This document shows, in pieces, positions 8,311-17,651 of a stretch of 64,000 nt of DNA (the first letter of the stretch is position 1; the number at the start of each line of letters is the position of its first letter). A program made the translations under genes and the position numbers. This DNA comes from Streptococcus panodentis. Its GTDB lineage: Bacteria; Bacillota; Bacilli; Lactobacillales; Streptococcaceae. The notes under the pieces were generated by a model that worked only from the letters and a program-made list of their open reading frames with translations, ran no database searches and was not told the origin of the DNA. The stretch lies in NCBI RefSeq assembly GCF_017884005.1, contig NZ_QFAY01000010.1, positions 29,413 through 93,412 of the forward strand, read 5' to 3'.

Positions 8311-9486
8311 TTATTTCTTAATCAAGCGCACGCGCACGATATTGTCGCTGGCCTCAAACTTGTCCACCAGCTCCTGAATCTTGCCTTCATCGGACTCATC
8401 CAAATCCAGCAGCGTATAGGCAAAGTCCCCCTTGGAGCGGTTGATAATATTGTCAATATTGATGTTGAGATCGCTGACCGCTGTGGAAATCCGAGCCACA
8501 ATGTTGGGCACATTCTTATTAATCAAGGTGATGCGGTAAGGCGCTGAAAGAGCCTGACGGACATTGGGAAAATTGACCGAGTTGATAATCTCACCGGTTT
8601 CCATGAAACGCCGGATGGTCTTGCCGGCCATAATAGCGCAGTTGAGCTCAGCCTCTTCGGTCGAGCCGCCCAAGTGCGGAAAGACCGTAATCTGCGGGTG
8701 GTTGAGCAGCTCCTCTACACCGAAGTCCGTGATATAGCGCTTGAGCACACCGGCTTCGAGAGCATCAAAGAGGGCAGCATTGTCTACCAGCTCACCGCGG
8801 GCAAAGTTGATAATGGTCGTTCCCTTCTGCATCAAATCAAAAGCAGCTTTATCAAAGGTCGCACGGGTCTCCTCGGTCAAAGGCACATGGATAGTGATGT
8901 AGTCGCTCTTTTCAAATATTTCCTTGATGTCGGCCACCCGCTTGACATGGCTGGAGATATTCCAGGCTGTCTCAATGGAAACATAGGGATCGTAGCCCAG
9001 CACATTCATGCCCAGACGATAGGCATCGTTGGCAATGCGTCCGCCGATGGCACCCAGACCGATAACGCCCAGCGTTTTGTCAGAAATTTCGCTTCCGGCG
9101 AATTGTTTCTTGCCGGCCTCCACCTGCTTGGGAACATCCGCACCCGACAGGCCGTTTGCCCAGCTGTTGGCCGCAATATAATCTCTGGCAGACAGGAGGA
9201 TAGAGGCCAGAACGGCTTCCTTAACGGCATTGGCATTGGCACCCGGCGTATTGAAAACCACAATGCCCCGAGCAGTTGCCTCATCAACCGGAATATTATT
9301 GGTACCGGCCCCAGCCCGGGCGATAGCTTTTAAATTAGCCGGAAATTCCTGACCGTGCAGCTGCTGGCTGCGCAGGATATAAGCATCAGGATTGCCAGAC
9401 TTATCGCCGTCAACCTGAAAAGCATTGCCCAGCTCTCTGAGCCCGATTTGATTGATATTGTTAAAGGTTTTGACACTAAAGACCAT
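8311..9486 (-). CDS. serA: D-3-phosphoglycerate dehydrogenase
   Basis: A 391-residue enzyme that oxidises 3-phosphoglycerate with NAD, the first step of serine biosynthesis. It has the substrate-binding N-lobe, the NAD-binding GLGAIGGRIAND motif, the catalytic Arg in INFARGELVD, the Glu in FGVEELLNHP and the His in FPHLGGSTEEAE. A C-terminal ACT domain follows (NKNVPNIVARISTAVSDLN), which suggests feedback control by serine. It starts 12 bases after the serC stop and has a GGAGAGGAAG ribosome site, so it is the second gene of a serC-serA operon. No serB is adjacent. Confidence 0.95.
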   Translation of the reverse strand: MVFSVKTFNNINQIGLRELGNAFQVDGDKSGNPDAYILRSQQLHGQEFPANLKAIARAGAGTNNIPVDEATARGIVVFNTPGANANAVKEAVLASILLSARDYIAANSWANGLSGADVPKQVEAGKKQFAGSEISDKTLGVIGLGAIGGRIANDAYRLGMNVLGYDPYVSIETAWNISSHVKRVADIKEIFEKSDYITIHVPLTEETRATFDKAAFDLMQKGTTIINFARGELVDNAALFDALEAGVLKRYITDFGVEELLNHPQITVFPHLGGSTEEAELNCAIMAGKTIRRFMETGEIINSVNFPNVRQALSAPYRITLINKNVPNIVARISTAVSDLNINIDNIINRSKGDFAYTLLDLDESDEGKIQELVDKFEASDNIVRVRLIKK

Positions 9487-9498
9487 CTGCTTCCTCTC

Positions 9499-10590
9499 CT
9501 AGCTGTTTTCTTCTTCAAATTGCTGCATAAAGGCAATCAAGTCCTTGACCCCTTGGAGCGGGAAAGCATTGTAGAGGCTGGCTCTCATGCCGCCCACACT
9601 GCGGTGGCCTTTGATATTTTTAAATCCTGCTGCTGCCGCCTCTTTGTTAAATTTGGCATCCAGCTCAGCACTCGGCGATACAAAAGGAATATTGGCTACA
9701 GAGCGCTGCTCCTTGTAACGGACCGGACTGCGGTAAAAGTCAGACTGCTCAATAAAATCATAGAGCAGGCCGGATTTTTCTCGGTTGCGTCGCTCCATTT
9801 CCGCTACACCGCCCAGTTCCTTGACCCACTCAAAGACCAGCTTAGCGATGTAAATGGCAAAGGTTGGCGGGGTATTGTAAAGGGAAACATTGTCAGCCTG
9901 GATACGGTAGTCCAGCATGCTGGACAGAACAGGCTCATCATTGAGCAGGTCTTCACGGATGATAACCACCGTCACGCCAGCAGGTCCGATATTTTTCTGG
10001 GCACCGGCATAAATCAGGCCGAAATCTTCTACCCGGTATTGGGCTGCCAGAATGTTGGAAGACATATCAGCCACAATCGGCACGCCATTGGTCGCCGGCA
10101 GGTCATAGATAGCCGTTCCTTCGATGGTGTTATTGGTCGTCAGATGCACATAGGCTGCCTGCGGGTCAATAGCTGCTTCATCAAAAGATGGGATTTCAGT
10201 ATAGGCCCCCTCCTCTGATGAAGCCAGCAGAATCGGTTCAAAGGGAATGGTTTTGCTCAGCTTGACTGCCTCTGTATAGGCCTTCTTACCCCAAGAGCCT
10301 GCTACCAGATAGTAGGCCTTGCCGCCCTGAGCCAGATTGAGCGGAATCATGGAAAACTGAGTGGAAGCTCCGCCCTGCAGGAAAAGCACCCGGTAGTTAT
10401 CCGGAATATCCATGAGCTCACGCAGCAGGCTTTCTGCGCTTTTAATGATATCGTCAAATTCCTTGGATCGGTGGGACAGCTCCATCACGCTCATGCCGCT
10501 CTGGGCATAGTCCAGAAATTCTGCCTGAGCTTTTTTCAGCACTTCCTTAGGCAACACTGCCGGTCCAGCAGAGAAATTGTAAATGGTCAT
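9499..10590 (-). CDS. serC: Phosphoserine aminotransferase
   Basis: A 363-residue PLP enzyme that converts 3-phosphohydroxypyruvate to phosphoserine using glutamate. It opens with [14 protein letters not shown] and has QGGAST, DMSSN and the PLP-lysine motif [11 protein letters not shown], followed by the RASLYNAFP end, all standard for SerC. It has a GGAGGTAGGAT ribosome site and a promoter at 10618-10646. First gene of the serC-serA operon. Confidence 0.96.
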   Translation of the reverse strand: MTIYNFSAGPAVLPKEVLKKAQAEFLDYAQSGMSVMELSHRSKEFDDIIKSAESLLRELMDIPDNYRVLFLQGGASTQFSMIPLNLAQGGKAYYLVAGSWGKKAYTEAVKLSKTIPFEPILLASSEEGAYTEIPSFDEAAIDPQAAYVHLTTNNTIEGTAIYDLPATNGVPIVADMSSNILAAQYRVEDFGLIYAGAQKNIGPAGVTVVIIREDLLNDEPVLSSMLDYRIQADNVSLYNTPPTFAIYIAKLVFEWVKELGGVAEMERRNREKSGLLYDFIEQSDFYRSPVRYKEQRSVANIPFVSPSAELDAKFNKEAAAAGFKNIKGHRSVGGMRASLYNAFPLQGVKDLIAFMQQFEEENS

Positions 10591-10617
10591 ATCCTACCTC
10601 CGAAATTGATTTTGTCT

Positions 10618-10646
10618 ATCATACCATAATGTTCTGAAAATTTCCA
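10618..10646 (-). promoter_or_regulatory. Predicted serC-serA promoter
   Basis: TGGAAA and TATGAT on the minus strand with a 17-base spacer, and a TGG extension before the -10. Confidence 0.5.
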
Positions 10647-10799
10647 TTTTTTCTTGATATGCAAGCTCTTTCACAAGAAAAATCCGAACAAAAGCGAAGA
10701 AAAAAGAAGCTCTGAAAGCTTCTGATTTATCTAAAACTTCAAGAATGAGACGGACAAGTAATCGTTTCTTCAAAAACCAACTATTTATGGCTTCCTGTC

Positions 10800-10950
10800 G
10801 GACACTCCATCCGCAACCTCAAAACCTCCACTGGAGGTTTTGAGCAGCGCACTGCCCTATTGTCCTGTATGTTAAGCGATAGGCTGAGGCTGGGAAAGTC
10901 CTTCAGCCTCTCTGTCCCACCGCCACTACTAAAAGCAAACTAAAAGACTG
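10800..10950 (+). repeat. Dispersed repeat modules C and B
   Basis: The run from CCGCAACCTCAAAACC to the ACTAAAAGCAAAC end repeats that at 19560-19680 and 50215-50290, including the paired CCTCCACTGGAGG palindrome and the TTAAGCGATAGGCTGA segment. The rest of the 10591-11000 gap holds no gene. Confidence 0.8.
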
Positions 10951-11000
10951 AACTTCCAAAAAACTTAGACTTCTTGTGATGCAGCAGGCAGCCAGTTTTT

Positions 11001-11765
11001 TCACAGTTTCCTGTATCTCCCTCTTCCAACAAATTCTATCATCTCTTTATCTCTAAGAAATTGCAGCTGCTGGCGAATTTTTTCCTTTATATGATTATTA
11101 TTAGGAAACATCAGCTTTAGGTTACTTTCAAAACCATACATTTGTTCAAGGGTAAATTCCCTCTCTTTGATTTTATCTATACATTTGAGAATTTCTAAGA
11201 GCCAGCCTCTAGCAGCAAAGGGCTGTTCCCTTATAAACAAGGTTTCAGTAAATTGCTTAAAAACTAATTCGGGCTCTCGAACCTGACCACTTTTGACAAG
11301 AAAGACTCTCCCCTTTGACGGCACCTGTGACAAATCAATATTGCAGCCAATCCAGCCTGCTCGCCTTGCTGTCGGAGCAAGCGGCTTTCTTTTGATAATA
11401 GTCTCAACTGTTATAAACTGCTTAGGAAGAATCAGAAAATTTTGAACCTCATAAGTTTTTGAGTAGGTCAAAAAGAAAAAGTTGGGATGATTATCAGACT
11501 GAACACGATCAATCATCGTTTTATAAGCGCCATCATTGATGATGGAGGAAAAATTTCCTCCCTTGCTTTTTAGCTCAAATTCTTCTGAACAGCTTTGGCA
11601 GAAAAAATCTGCAACAGGGCGATTATTTTTAAAGTGAGTTAAAGGTTTCTTACCACAATTTGGGCAATAAGCCTGCCGGCTGACCCAGTCTTCAGTCAGC
11701 ACACGAGCCTTTTGGCTGTTATTTTTATAACCTTCTATCAAATCCAAATTCAACTGTAATTGCAT
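11001..11765 (-). CDS. dpnC: DpnI-type methyl-directed (GmATC) restriction endonuclease
   Basis: 254 residues, the same length as R.DpnI of S. pneumoniae and collinear with it. A zinc-binding cysteine pair CPNC (about residues 34-37) and CQSC (56-59) flank the PD-(D/E)xK-type nuclease segment NRPVADF...EEFELKSKGGN. The stretch RKPLAPTARRAGWIGC and the C-terminal winged-helix (about 190-254, ending GRGRYRKL) match the family. DpnI cuts GATC only when adenine is methylated, so the host should lack Dam methylation. A GTG at 11771 is in frame, but GAGG sits correctly for the ATG. The usual partner dpnD is not seen on either side. Confidence 0.93.
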   Translation of the reverse strand: MQLQLNLDLIEGYKNNSQKARVLTEDWVSRQAYCPNCGKKPLTHFKNNRPVADFFCQSCSEEFELKSKGGNFSSIINDGAYKTMIDRVQSDNHPNFFFLTYSKTYEVQNFLILPKQFITVETIIKRKPLAPTARRAGWIGCNIDLSQVPSKGRVFLVKSGQVREPELVFKQFTETLFIREQPFAARGWLLEILKCIDKIKEREFTLEQMYGFESNLKLMFPNNNHIKEKIRQQLQFLRDKEMIEFVGRGRYRKL

Positions 11766-11800
11766 CAGCACCTCAAAAAAATTAAAAATCGATGTGAAAT

Positions 11801-12315
11801 CTGGTGGTCAATCAAACTCCCATGATAGCTGCACCATCATCTACAGACGGAAAGTTCATTGAAAAAAACTATATCAAAATATATCCTGAAAATTTTCGGC
11901 TTCGCTATTTTATTTTTAAGAAACTATACTATGAAGGCGACTTTCCCAGACGAAGCTTTGCAGGAATGCTGAACATATGTTCAAAACATTAACAACGGTT
12001 GACAGCAAAGAGGAGGTTCGCTGCTGGAGTTAGCTATAAATACTGATTCTGAACTCAGGTTTAATCTTTTTCACCTATTTTCAGCCCTCAATCGGCTGAA
12101 GCAACTCAACGCTAACGACGGTTGAATAGAAATAGAAAGAGTATGACCAAGTTTATAAAGGCTTCCGAAGAGTATAGCTCATCTTTTCCAGCAATGAAAT
12201 GATTATAACACATAAAGGAGAAAGAATACACCTTTATCATCTCCTCTCACATTCTTTCCCGCTGCAAAAACAATCCCGAAATCAATCAGGATTGTTTTTA
12301 AATAATCAGACTCAG
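11801..12315. repeat. Repeat-derived spacer upstream of dpnC
   Basis: About 11815-11860 is a decayed reversed copy of module A (CTCCCATGATAGCTGCACC). The 62-codon open frame over it (11804-11992) is repeat-derived. 12000-12180 shows no feature I recognise. The inverted repeat AAACAATCC / GGATTGTTT at about 12266-12300 is a terminator for glnK on the minus strand. Confidence 0.6.
12264..12302 (-). terminator. Terminator of amtB-glnK
   Basis: AAACAATCC pairs with GGATTGTTT around a 13-14 base loop. On the minus strand the stem ends in a run of T. It lies just downstream of the glnK stop. Confidence 0.7.
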
Positions 12316-12657
12316 CTAGAGAGCTTCTGCATCCTCCTGACCGGTGCGGATGCGGATGACTTTCTCAACTGGGAGGACAAAAATCTTTCCATCACCGACT
12401 TCGCCGGTTCTGACTGCCTGACAGATCAAGTCAATCAGCTGTTCAACCTGCTCATCGCGGACTACAATTTCAATCTTGACCTTGGCCAACAGACTGGGAA
12501 CAATCTTCTGTCCCCTGACATATTCCGCAAAGCCCAGCTGATTGCCGTGGCCCAGAACCTGACTGACAGTCAGTCCTTTGGCAATCGTTTCCTTAGAGAG
12601 GGCCTCCTTGATATCTTCCAGTTTATCAGTCCGAATGACAGCCTCAATTTTCTTCAT
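12316..12657 (-). CDS. glnK: PII nitrogen-regulatory protein
   Basis: A 113-residue PII signal protein that binds ATP/ADP and 2-oxoglutarate and blocks the ammonium channel. MKKIEAVIR, the T-loop [25 protein letters not shown], the B-loop [15 protein letters not shown] and [10 protein letters not shown] are all in place. Ile52 replaces the Tyr that is uridylylated in enteric PII (Tyr51), and the second T-loop Tyr (46 in E. coli) is Val, so uridylylation is impossible. It sits 58 bases downstream of amtB, the usual pairing; the two form one transcript. Confidence 0.94.
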   Translation of the reverse strand: MKKIEAVIRTDKLEDIKEALSKETIAKGLTVSQVLGHGNQLGFAEYVRGQKIVPSLLAKVKIEIVVRDEQVEQLIDLICQAVRTGEVGDGKIFVLPVEKVIRIRTGQEDAEAL

Positions 12658-12715
12658 TTTCTTACTCCTTCCTTATTGTATCTCTTTTCATACAGCACTC
12701 CGGCTGTTTTCATTT

Positions 12716-13951
12716 CTAAGAATCCAGGCCCATAAAGGTTGGATAGGCTGTTTCCTCGTGCTCACTGTCATCCAGACCCAGAGCTTCCGCCCGGTCGCTG
12801 ACCCGCAGGGGTGTAAACATGCCAATCAATCGAATCAAAAGCCAGGCAATAAGGGCTGACCAAACCAGAGTCAAGGCAATGGCAGCTAAAGTAGCCAGCA
12901 AAAGGTGGCTGCTGCCAAAAAACAGACCGTAATTGCCCGCTTCCGGAGTCAGCTGCGGACTGGTAAAGAGAGCCGTCATCAGACCGCCGTAAAGACCGCC
13001 GATGCCATGACAGCCGAAGGCATCCAAAGCATCATCATAGCCTAATTTTACCTTTAAAACAGAAATCGCAAAATAGCAGACTGGACTGACCAACAAGCCA
13101 ATCAGCAGAGCAGCCCAGTAAGGAACATAGGCCGCCCCCGGTGTAATAGCCACCAGACCGGCAATGAGGCCAGTTGAAGCGCCGACCAGAGAAGGCTTGC
13201 CGATAAGAGCTTTCTCTAACAGCAGCCAAGAAAACATGGCAGCCGCTGCAGACAAGATGGTCGTCATAAAAGCATGAACTGCCGCTCCATTCGCCTCAAG
13301 CGCGGATCCAGCATTAAAACCAAACCAGCCAAAAGCCAAGAGACCCGTCCCCAAGAGGACAAAGGGGATGTTGTGCGGCCGATAGTCCAGCCGCTGAAAA
13401 TCCCGCCGCCGGCCGACAGCAAGAGCCAGTACCAGCCCGGTCACACCAGAAGAAATATGCACCACATCGCCGCCAGCAAAATCAAGAGCTCCGATTTTGG
13501 CCAAGAGCCCTCCGCCCCAGACCATGTGAGCCAAGGGATAGTAAATCAGAAGCAGCCAGCCGGCCATAAAGAAGAGCAGCGGCGTAAACCTCATCCGGCC
13601 GGCCACTGAACCTGTCACAATAGCAACAGCAATAATGGAAAACATCATTTGAAAGGCTGAAAAAGCTATATCTGAAATTTGATTTCCCAGAGAACTCTCT
13701 GTTTCACTGACACCTTGAAAAAATATGTAAGAAAAATTACCAACAAAATCTCCCTGACCAGCAAAAGAGAGGGAATAGCCGCAGATTATCCAGAGACAGA
13801 CCGCCAGAGCGATGGGGGCAATGGACATCATCATGGTATTGATGACATTCTTCCTGCGGCCTAAACCGCCGTAGAAAAAGGCTAAACCAGGCGTCATCAA
13901 GAAAACCATGGCTGCTGCTAATAAGATAAAAGCTGTACTTCCACTATCCAT
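12716..13951 (-). CDS. amtB: Ammonium transporter
   Basis: A 411-residue Amt/Mep/Rh channel with about eleven membrane segments. AAMVFLMTPGLAFFYGGL is the family N-terminal signature, and DFAGGDVVHISSGVTGL and FGCHGIGGLYGG are the pore signatures; the His of the first signature and the His of CHG are the paired pore histidines. The start at 13951 follows AAAAAGGAG; a longer frame to 14035 would run through the promoter. The promoter has a GlnR box on its -10, with a second box 122 bases upstream, so expression should rise in nitrogen limitation. Confidence 0.95.
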   Translation of the reverse strand: MDSGSTAFILLAAAMVFLMTPGLAFFYGGLGRRKNVINTMMMSIAPIALAVCLWIICGYSLSFAGQGDFVGNFSYIFFQGVSETESSLGNQISDIAFSAFQMMFSIIAVAIVTGSVAGRMRFTPLLFFMAGWLLLIYYPLAHMVWGGGLLAKIGALDFAGGDVVHISSGVTGLVLALAVGRRRDFQRLDYRPHNIPFVLLGTGLLAFGWFGFNAGSALEANGAAVHAFMTTILSAAAAMFSWLLLEKALIGKPSLVGASTGLIAGLVAITPGAAYVPYWAALLIGLLVSPVCYFAISVLKVKLGYDDALDAFGCHGIGGLYGGLMTALFTSPQLTPEAGNYGLFFGSSHLLLATLAAIALTLVWSALIAWLLIRLIGMFTPLRVSDRAEALGLDDSEHEETAYPTFMGLDS

Positions 13952-13974
13952 ATAGAAACTCCTTTTTGTTTTTA

Positions 13975-13991
13975 TGTTAGATAATATAACA
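13975..13991 (-). promoter_or_regulatory. GlnR box 1 overlapping the amtB -10
   Basis: TGTTAGATAATATAACA fits the GlnR/TnrA consensus TGTNA-N7-TNACA exactly. It covers the -10 hexamer of the amtB promoter, so a bound repressor would block transcription. Confidence 0.85.
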
Positions 13992-14011
13992 TAAAATTTT
14001 CTTTGTGTAAA
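13983..14011 (-). promoter_or_regulatory. amtB-glnK promoter
   Basis: TTTACA and TATATT on the minus strand with a 17-base spacer, 32 bases upstream of the amtB ATG. Confidence 0.8.
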
Positions 14012-14096
14012 GGATTTTTTGAAATATTCTGACAAAACAATGCCCGAACTGCCGACAGAGACCGTAAAAACAAGCTTTTAGTTCTTTTTGTTTTTA

Positions 14097-14113
14097 TGTT
14101 ATATTTTCTTACA
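14097..14113 (-). promoter_or_regulatory. GlnR box 2 upstream of amtB
   Basis: TGTTATATTTTCTTACA also fits TGTNA-N7-TNACA exactly. It lies 122 bases upstream of the first box, which would allow looping between two bound dimers (inference). Confidence 0.75.
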
Positions 14114-14119
14114 CAAATC

Positions 14120-14147
14120 AAAAAAACTGACTCCTGTCAGTTTTTTG
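14120..14147 (-). terminator. Terminator of the tmk-holB-yabA-rsmI operon
   Basis: An 11-bp perfect stem (AAAAAACTGAC / GTCAGTTTTTT) with a TCCT loop and T-runs on both strands. It is the first strong hairpin downstream of rsmI and lies just before the amtB control region. The 14160-14548 gap holds only diverged repeat sequence. Confidence 0.75.
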
Positions 14148-14548
14148 ATAATTCTTCGGTTTCAAAACACTCTGTTAAACTTCCGGCTGAAAATTCTTTT
14201 TTTATAAGAGGCTGCTTACTCCAACTACCAGAATGCACACCAAACACCTTGAGACGGCAGATAAAAGCCTCTTAGGAAGTCTCAGCAGTACTGGCCTTCT
14301 GTCCGGTACAGGCTTGTCCTGCTTTGGCTGCTGCCCGCTCTCCCATTTCTGAGCTCGGACTGAAAAAATTCCCCGAGCTTTCCGCCCCTATACTGCCAGG
14401 ACTGACGAAAGGTGCGTCTGCCTTATTCCCAACCTCCAACAGTCCCTCTGAAGCCTTGGAGTGGGGACAGGGCGATTTAAAACCAAAGAGCGAAGCCGAA
14501 AATTTTCAAGATAAGCTTCCGATCGACCGCCAAAGAAAGGCTGCTGGG

Positions 14549-15406
14549 TCACTGACTGTGATACAAGGCATAGAGCTCACTCTTATTTCGGCCGTATTTT
14601 TTGGCAATATCTTTGACAGCCTGATTTGTTTTGCTGCCAGATTCGACCAGAACGGCAATCTCCGCCAAAAGATCAGCATCTGCCATTTCTCTTTTTTCTT
14701 CCCGGGCTCCCTCGACAATCAGGAGGCACTCGCCCTTGGGCGGATGCTGAGCCAGATGGTCTATCAGCTCCGAAATCAATCCCCGCTGGTATTCTTCATA
14801 AAGCTTGGTCAATTCGCGAACCAAGACAGCCGAACGATCGCCGTAAACCTGCAGCATATTTTCCAGCGTTGCCCGAACCCGATGAGGCGATTCATAGAAA
14901 ATCTGAGTCTCGGGATAGGCCATTTTGCTGCTGAAAAACTCCTTCTGCTGGCCAGCCTTTCTGGGCAGGAAGCCATAGAAAATATGAGGCTGAGGCAGCA
15001 GGCCGCTGGCAATCAAAGCTGAAATCCCAGCACTGGGCCCAGGCACTGTCACAACAGCAATGTCTTGGCTGATGGCCGCTTTGACTAAATCATGACCAGG
15101 ATCGGAAATACTGGGCAGGCCGGCATCCGAAACCTGAGCAATACTTTGCCCTTTCTTCAGCAGATCCAGCAAGACCGGTATTTTCTCCCGGGCATTATGC
15201 TCATGAAAGCTGATTTGCTTGGTCGCAATATGAAAATGCTTGAGCAGAAGTCCAGTATTTCTGGTATCCTCCGCCGCAATCAGATCCACTGCTTTCAGAG
15301 TCTCAATCATGCGGATGCTCATGTCATCCAGATTGCCGATAGGGGTCGCGACCAGATAAAGCCTGCCATAGGCAGAATGGTCCTTAAAACTTCTTTGAAT
15401 CTGCAT
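14549..15406 (-). CDS. rsmI: 16S rRNA (cytidine-1402-2'-O)-methyltransferase
   Basis: A 285-residue SAM-dependent tetrapyrrole-methylase-fold enzyme that ribose-methylates C1402 in the decoding centre of 16S rRNA. It has LYLVATPIGNLDDMS, the EDTRNT motif, FHEHN, VSDAGLPSISDPG and TVPGPSAGISAL, all diagnostic of RsmI. It lies two bases after the yabA stop and is the last gene of tmk-holB-yabA-rsmI, an order well conserved in streptococci. Confidence 0.95.
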   Translation of the reverse strand: MQIQRSFKDHSAYGRLYLVATPIGNLDDMSIRMIETLKAVDLIAAEDTRNTGLLLKHFHIATKQISFHEHNAREKIPVLLDLLKKGQSIAQVSDAGLPSISDPGHDLVKAAISQDIAVVTVPGPSAGISALIASGLLPQPHIFYGFLPRKAGQQKEFFSSKMAYPETQIFYESPHRVRATLENMLQVYGDRSAVLVRELTKLYEEYQRGLISELIDHLAQHPPKGECLLIVEGAREEKREMADADLLAEIAVLVESGSKTNQAVKDIAKKYGRNKSELYALYHSQ

Positions 15407-15408
15407 CT

Positions 15409-15726
15409 CTACTCCCTAAACAGCAGCTCGTCACAGAACATGCATTCTGCATCATTTTCCCGGCGCTGACCGTAAAAATCCGTACAAATATGAAAACCGT
15501 CCGCATAAATCTTACGCAGATTATCCCGGCTTTTATGCCCCTTGGCCGGAGCAGTTGCTTCTACCTCGCCCAAGCGTTCTCTTAATTTATCATTTTCCAG
15601 GCGCAGGGCCGTATTTTCTTCCACTACGCTTTTAAGATGTTTCTTGATGGCCTCGACTTCTGCCAGAGTCACCAAAAGTGTCTGGGAAAAATCATCCAAA
15701 GCATCAAACAAATCCCTTTTATCCAT
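15409..15726 (-). CDS. yabA: Replication initiation control protein YabA
   Basis: A 105-residue regulator that links DnaA to the DnaN clamp and restrains replication initiation. The N-terminal half (residues 1-50) is a leucine-rich coiled coil for tetramer formation. The C-terminal zinc domain shows FHICTDFYG and [10 protein letters not shown], with the expected Cys-x2-Cys. GGAGGAGCGCTTC precedes the ATG; a longer frame to 15762 overlaps holB and lacks a site. It lies between holB and rsmI, as usual. Confidence 0.93.
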   Translation of the reverse strand: MDKRDLFDALDDFSQTLLVTLAEVEAIKKHLKSVVEENTALRLENDKLRERLGEVEATAPAKGHKSRDNLRKIYADGFHICTDFYGQRRENDAECMFCDELLFRE

Positions 15727-15748
15727 GAAGCGCTCCTCCTTTTTCTGC

Positions 15749-16642
15749 TCACCATCGCTCATTTAACACCATATATTCCAAGGCATTTTGGAAAGAAACA
15801 TTGGCCTGCCACATCTTCTTGGCCTGCAGCAGAGCTGCCAAAGCCTGCCGGCCTTTTTTCTGCATCATTTCTCTAGCAAAGAGTATTTCCAATACCTTAA
15901 AAACCTGATCCTGCCTGTCTTTTTCATCTGCTGCTTTGGCCACACGCGAGACCTGCAGATAGGCCTGATCAGGTCTTGCCAATAGCTCTTTGACAAAGCG
16001 CTCGCACTCACTGACCAGATCAAAGAAGGCAGAGTTATCAGACAAGCGATCAGCTTCTTCCTGAGTCTGACTGTAGGCAGCCAGAAATTCTGCCCGGCTT
16101 TTGACCAAGCCAGCCTGCTCCAAACTGTACTGCAAAGCAGGCTTATTTTTCAAAAAATGAAACACCTGTGTCCGGCTTTTAATCGTCGGCAGAATCAGCT
16201 GCTCATCCGCACTCAGAAGAAAGACATAAATCTCACTCTGCGGCTCCTCAATGACCTTCAAAAGAGAATTAGCAGCATTGAGGTGCATCTTGTCTGCCTC
16301 GCAGATGATGAAAACCTGCCGGCTGCTTTCCAGACCGCTCTGAGAGAAATTCCGCACCAGTTCACGGACTCGATCGGTTTTGATAATCCCGCCGGCCGGC
16401 CGAAGCACGGTAACATCAGAAAATTCTTCAGCAGCAATCAAGCGGCAGGTACGGCAGGACTGGCAAGGCCAGACTCCCTGTTTATTCTCACAGAAAAGGC
16501 TCTGAGCCAGCACCTGCGCCATATCAAAACTGGCAAAAGCGCCGGTAAATAAATAGGCGTGATGAAGGCGGTTCTGCTCCAAAATCCCCTGAAATCTTGC
16601 AAGAATCTTGGGCTGAATCTGCCGTAAAGTTTCTATTTTCAT
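15749..16642 (-). CDS. holB: DNA polymerase III delta' subunit
   Basis: A 297-residue clamp-loader subunit. The AAA+ fold is recognisable, but the P-loop is degenerate ([12 protein letters not shown]), as expected for delta', which does not hydrolyse ATP. A zinc module is visible as CQSCRTC. The sensor region [13 protein letters not shown] and [10 protein letters not shown] are standard; the SRC motif of the family reads SRT here. It overlaps tmk by four bases (ATGA). Confidence 0.93.
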   Translation of the reverse strand: MKIETLRQIQPKILARFQGILEQNRLHHAYLFTGAFASFDMAQVLAQSLFCENKQGVWPCQSCRTCRLIAAEEFSDVTVLRPAGGIIKTDRVRELVRNFSQSGLESSRQVFIICEADKMHLNAANSLLKVIEEPQSEIYVFLLSADEQLILPTIKSRTQVFHFLKNKPALQYSLEQAGLVKSRAEFLAAYSQTQEEADRLSDNSAFFDLVSECERFVKELLARPDQAYLQVSRVAKAADEKDRQDQVFKVLEILFAREMMQKKGRQALAALLQAKKMWQANVSFQNALEYMVLNERW

Positions 16643-17277
16643 GATAGCTTTCCAAAACGGTTCTGAATAACCGCAAGACTGTCCCTGACAACTGCATCCA
16701 AGGGCTGGCTGGCATCAATCTTGACAAAGCGGTCCGGCTCCTTTCCCAGAATAGCCAAATACCCCTGCCGAACCCGCTGATGCAGACCCAAACCTTCCAA
16801 ATCCAGGCGATTGATTTCGCGGTCTTGGTTTTTGGCGATGCGGGCCAGCCCTTCCTCTACGTCAATATCAAAATAAAGAGTCAGATCCGGTTTAAGCCCG
16901 TCCGTCGCAAACTGATTGAGCCATTCAATGTCTGTCACACTCAGCCCCCGTCCATAGCCCTGATAGGCCACCGAGCTGTCGATAAAGCGATCCATGATGA
17001 CCGTTTTGCCTTGATCCAAGGCCGGCAGGACTCGTTCAGCCAGGTGCTGGCGGCGGCTGGCAATATAGAGCAAAAGCTCTGTTTTAGCATCCATTTCCGT
17101 ATGAGCCGGGTCCAGAATCACAGCGCGAATATCTTCAGCAATCTTGACACCGCCTGGCTCTCGGGTCGTGACAATCCCCGTACCAATGTTTTCCAAAAAA
17201 GGAAGCAGGGCTTCCAGCACGCTTGATTTTCCGGCACCTTCCGGACCTTCAAGCGAAATTAAAATACCTTTTTTCAT
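16639..17277 (-). CDS. tmk: Thymidylate kinase
   Basis: A 212-residue enzyme that phosphorylates dTMP to dTDP. The P-loop GPEGAGKSS is at residues 10-18, followed by TTREPGG, the DRF motif in [19 protein letters not shown] and the lid region. It is the first gene of the operon, and its stop overlaps the holB start by four bases. In the 17278-17651 gap upstream I see only diverged repeat sequence and promoters. Confidence 0.96.
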   Translation of the reverse strand: MKKGILISLEGPEGAGKSSVLEALLPFLENIGTGIVTTREPGGVKIAEDIRAVILDPAHTEMDAKTELLLYIASRRQHLAERVLPALDQGKTVIMDRFIDSSVAYQGYGRGLSVTDIEWLNQFATDGLKPDLTLYFDIDVEEGLARIAKNQDREINRLDLEGLGLHQRVRQGYLAILGKEPDRFVKIDASQPLDAVVRDSLAVIQNRFGKLS

Positions 17278-17605
17278 TTTTTACCTTTAGCTTAGACCCA
17301 AGGAAGTCCAGGCTCTTCATTTTTTCATCTACTACTCTTTCTGTTTCAAACCCACAGCAGAAGGCTGCAGCAAAAGCAGACAAAGCTTGCGGCAACCGCC
17401 GTCCAAAGAGGCTGCTAAGAGCGCAAATCAAACCAAGATGGCTATATCCGCAGTCTCAAAACAAAGCCTTGAAAGCCCAGCTGTTTGGTGTGGCTTCTCA
17501 TAGTTTGAGTATAACCTTTATTTTACCAAAAAAAAAGACAAAAGCCTATAGAAGAAATTATCTAAAAAATGTTTTCAGGGTATTTTCAGTCTTACAAATT
17601 TTTGG

Positions 17606-17611
17606 TAAAAT
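17606..17611 (+). promoter_or_regulatory. Extended -10 element for the YitT gene
   Basis: TTGGTAAAAT gives TG-N-TAAAAT about 40 bases before the start codon. No clear -35. Confidence 0.4.
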
Positions 17612-17651
17612 ATATTCAGTAGAAATGTTTGAAAAGAGTTAGGAGGATGAC

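Noticed and set aside
9355..10218. 287-codon plus-strand frame opposite serC
   Set aside because: It is antisense to a certain serC gene, has no ribosome site and no recognisable protein features; a codon-bias shadow.
11804..11992. 62-codon frame upstream of dpnC
   Set aside because: The first half is a decayed repeat module A; no ribosome site.
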